DNA of 64,000 nt, taken from Bryobacteraceae bacterium. Lineage in GTDB: Bacteria > Acidobacteriota > Terriglobia > Bryobacterales > Bryobacteraceae. Positions 61,950 through 64,000 of this stretch are shown piece after piece. A program made the translations under genes and the position numbers. The stretch is from NCBI GenBank assembly GCA_030041495.1, contig JASHNT010000084.1:124001-188000 (forward strand), written 5' to 3'. How positions within the stretch are numbered: position 1 is the first letter of the stretch; every line of letters begins with the position of its first letter. The notes under the pieces are model-generated. The model had not been told where the DNA came from, did no database searches, and worked only from the letters and a program-made list of their open reading frames with translations.

Positions 61950-62699
61950 TCACCGCGGCCACAGCGCATAGCCGGTGGCCAGCGCGTGGGCCCAGTTGGG
62001 CCGATCCGCCGCGTCGGCTTCCCCCGCTGCCGCGTGCCAATCGTATTCGAGGGCGATGAATTCGGCGCGAAGCGTCCTGCCGTCCCACTCGACGATCGCG
62101 TAGCGCGCGTGCGGACTGCCGGTTTCAACGAAGTGCGGAACAGGCGAGGTATCGTCATACGCGGGGAGGCCGACGCTGCCCGGATTGATCACCTGCGTCC
62201 CTCCCGGCAGTGTAACCATGCGCGGCATATGCGTATGTCCGCAGAACACCAGTTTCGCCTTCACGCCGCCGAGCCGCTCCGCGATTTGCTCTGGCGATGC
62301 CAGCCGCACCCGTGGCGCGTCGACCTCTTCGAGCAGGTACTGCAAATCGTCTCTCGGCGAGCCATGGCACGATAGCACGTCGCTGCCCAGCATCTGCGTC
62401 GGCGGCAGAGCGGCGAGCCAGTCTCGATGACGTCCGGTCAACTGCGCATCCGCAGCCCGGTCGGAAAGCCCCATCCGCTCCGGCAGACGGTCCAGTAACT
62501 GGCGATCGTGATTGCCTCGAATGTGGATCCAGCCGCGTTGCTCCATCAGCCAGTCCGCCGTGGCCGCCGCCTGCAGCGGTCCGGAGACATGATCGCCCAG
62601 GTTGACGACCACATCCGGCGACCGTCGGACTAAGTCGGCATGCACGGCCTTGAGCGCGCGCAGGTTTCCGTGAATGTCGGCAAGGACGGCAATGCGCAT
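61950..62699 (-). CDS. Calcineurin-like metallophosphoesterase (YfcE/MJ0936-type)
   Basis: 249 residues with the five metal-binding blocks: D-I-H-G-N, G-D-H-V, G-N-H-D, a later C-H-G-S-P, and G-H-T-H-M-P. This is the small phosphodiesterase group (YfcE-like); substrate unknown. Divergent from the PQQ dehydrogenase gene by 75 bp. The C-terminus ends W-P-R without extension. Confidence 0.92.
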   Translation of the reverse strand: MRIAVLADIHGNLRALKAVHADLVRRSPDVVVNLGDHVSGPLQAAATADWLMEQRGWIHIRGNHDRQLLDRLPERMGLSDRAADAQLTGRHRDWLAALPPTQMLGSDVLSCHGSPRDDLQYLLEEVDAPRVRLASPEQIAERLGGVKAKLVFCGHTHMPRMVTLPGGTQVINPGSVGLPAYDDTSPVPHFVETGSPHARYAIVEWDGRTLRAEFIALEYDWHAAAGEADAADRPNWAHALATGYALWPR

Positions 62700-62774
62700 G
62701 CTTACCAGTCTGCTTGTTAGTGTTGCATGCAGCCCCAGGGCATGGTAACGTCGGCCACTGGAAGGACACGCATC

Positions 62775-63962
62775 ATGAAGAATCGCGCGGGCACGAATCG
62801 TACAAGACTCCCGCAGGTGATCCTGTTTTCAGTAGCTGCCTTCGCCGTGGCGCTGCTGTTGCCGAGCGGCACCCAAGGCCAGCCGCAAGGCAAGGACAAA
62901 GCCAAAAAAGCGGGCAAGACCGCGATCCGCACCACGGTAATCGCCGGAGGATTGTGGCATCCCTGGAGCGTGGCGTGGCTTCCTGACGGCGACATGCTGG
63001 TGACCGAGCGCAATGGCAAACTGCGCCTGGTGCACGACGGCAAGCTCGACCCCGAGCCGATTTCCGGCGTGCCGAAGGTGCATTCGGTGCGCCTGTCCGG
63101 CCTGATGGAGGTGTTGCCGCATCCCGACTTCGAGCGCAATCAGTTCCTCTACCTTACTTACACCAAAGACGTGGGACCGGATCAAGTCGCGACTACATTG
63201 GCTCGCGGAAAATTGCAGGGCCATGCACTGGTGGATGTGAGAGATATTCTCGTTTGCGATTCCTGGGCGGGGGATGGGGGGTCGGGCTCGCGGCTGGCGT
63301 GGGGCAAGGATGGGATGCTGTACATGACCACCGGCGCGTCCAACGGCAACGCCGCGCAGGAGGGATCGAGCTTGCGCGGCAAGATTTTGCGGCTGCGCGA
63401 TGACGGCTCGCCTGCACCGGGCAATCCTTTTGAAGGTAAGCCGGGATTCAAAGCCGAGATTTATACGATGGGGCATCGCAATTCGCTGGGGCTCGCGCTG
63501 AATCCGGTCACCGGCGATTTGTGGAACAACGAAAACGGTCCCTACGGCGGCGACGAGATCAACGTCATCAAGGCGGGCGCGAATTACGGCTGGCCTGAGG
63601 TGAGCTTCGGCCGCGATTACTCCGGTCCCCAGATCGTCAGCTTCAAGGAAGGGACGGTGCTGCCGATCGTGTTCTGGGCGCCGTCAATCGCTCCTTCGGG
63701 CATGGCGTTTTACACCGGCGACAAATTTCCGGAGTGGAAGAACAACGTTCTGGTAGGCGCGATGCTCGGCGGCGCGGTGCAAGGATATCCGCACCTGGAG
63801 CGGATTGTGTTTAACGAGAGGTGGGATGAGACCGGCCGCGAAACCTTGCTCGCCGACATGCACAAGCGCATCCGCGACGTGCGCCAGGGCCCGGACGGCT
63901 ACGTATACGTGCTGACCGACGAAGATCCCGGCGAGCTGATTCGCATCGAGCCGGCCAAGTGA
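62775..63962 (+). CDS. PQQ-dependent soluble aldose sugar dehydrogenase
   Basis: 395 residues from ATG 62775, preceded by GAAGGA at 62761-62766; an in-frame ATG at 62727 lacks one. Signal peptide K-N-R-A-G-T-N-R-T-R-L-P-Q-V-I-L-F-S-V-A-A-F-A-V-A-L. Propeller sequence of the YliI/sGDH group: G-L-W-H-P-W-S-V-A-W-L-P-D-G-D-M-L-V-T-E-R, M-T-T-G-A-S-N-G-N, G-H-R-N-S-L-G-L-A-L-N and G-A-N-Y-G-W-P. Oxidises sugars in the periplasm with PQQ and Ca2+. Its stop shares a base with the next start. Confidence 0.93.
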   Translation: MKNRAGTNRTRLPQVILFSVAAFAVALLLPSGTQGQPQGKDKAKKAGKTAIRTTVIAGGLWHPWSVAWLPDGDMLVTERNGKLRLVHDGKLDPEPISGVPKVHSVRLSGLMEVLPHPDFERNQFLYLTYTKDVGPDQVATTLARGKLQGHALVDVRDILVCDSWAGDGGSGSRLAWGKDGMLYMTTGASNGNAAQEGSSLRGKILRLRDDGSPAPGNPFEGKPGFKAEIYTMGHRNSLGLALNPVTGDLWNNENGPYGGDEINVIKAGANYGWPEVSFGRDYSGPQIVSFKEGTVLPIVFWAPSIAPSGMAFYTGDKFPEWKNNVLVGAMLGGAVQGYPHLERIVFNERWDETGRETLLADMHKRIRDVRQGPDGYVYVLTDEDPGELIRIEPAK

Positions 63963-64000
63963 TGCTTCGCTTCGCGCGCTGGGCGGCAATGGTTGCGATC
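63962..64000 (+). CDS. Start of a secreted protein (3' cut by window)
   Basis: ATG 63962 shares the A of the preceding stop (TGATG), so it is translationally coupled to the PQQ dehydrogenase. The 13 visible residues (M-L-R-F-A-R-W-A-A-M-V-A-I) look like a signal peptide. A cytochrome c partner would be usual for a PQQ dehydrogenase, but nothing in the window shows this. Confidence 0.5.
   Translation, partial: MLRFARWAAMVAI

Overview
The window is 64 kb of GC-rich, densely packed bacterial chromosome. It most likely comes from an acidobacterium of the Solibacter/Bryobacter type. That is inferred from several long permeases of the acidobacterial duplicated orphan permease (ADOP) type paired with PadR repressors, two tandem tatC genes, an exosortase with EpsI, a soluble PQQ sugar dehydrogenase and large Cys-paired surface repeats. 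There is no phage, insertion sequence, CRISPR array or plasmid function. The only RNA gene found is a tRNA-Ala.

Layout. 1-3.8 kb: the end of a repeat-rich surface protein, a PadR gene, an ADOP-prefix/OB-fold membrane protein, a decayed ADOP gene and a GT-C-like membrane protein. 3.9-11.5 kb: a small orphan gene, a metallo-beta-lactamase hydrolase, a YgfZ-like protein and a tandem pair of ADOP permeases behind a secreted protein. 11.5-21 kb: nucleotide-sugar and cell-surface polysaccharide genes (UDP-GlcNAc 2-epimerase, methyltransferase-glycosyltransferase fusion, GDP-mannose dehydratase, FAD enzyme, nucleotide-sugar dehydrogenase), with an unusual DapF-like protein, a PfkB kinase and a sigma-54 activator. 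21-26.6 kb: the rimP-nusA-infB-ylxP translation/transcription operon.

26.6-33.8 kb: a PadR-ADOP cassette, a divergent translationally coupled set of membrane glycosyltransferase-like genes, and an FAH-family hydrolase. 33.9-38.3 kb: carAB. 38.3-44.6 kb: Fic protein, leucine-rich repeat protein, GH20 hexosaminidase, beta-propeller and a parvulin-type PPIase. 44.7-47 kb: exosortase, EpsI and a sugar-phosphate nucleotidyltransferase. 47-53.6 kb: argD, a LysR regulator, peroxiredoxin, a secreted Ntn-hydrolase-like protein, a degenerate gene, a DUF885 lipoprotein and an OmpH/Skp chaperone. 53.7-57.5 kb: BamA and a small membrane protein. 57.5-61.4 kb: tRNA-Ala(CGC), a cupin, a methyltransferase, two TatC paralogues and TatA/B. 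61.5-64 kb: a DUF6152-like protein, a phosphoesterase, a PQQ dehydrogenase and the start of another gene.

Main themes are envelope biogenesis (BamA/Skp, Tat, exosortase, polysaccharide precursors) and PadR-controlled permease cassettes. The best non-coding signals are two inverted repeats with 11-bp arms that overlap the predicted promoters of both PadR genes, a near-consensus sigma-54 promoter before the methyltransferase-glycosyltransferase fusion, a hairpin plus T-run before rimP, and a 30/32-bp palindrome-containing repeat duplicated inside the tat locus. The only gene-free stretch over 300 bp (about 50753-51214) holds a broken gene. I see no strong evidence for a wholly new multi-gene system. 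The most unusual points are the DapF-like protein lacking its second catalytic Cys, the ADOP-prefix/OB-fold protein and the tat repeat.
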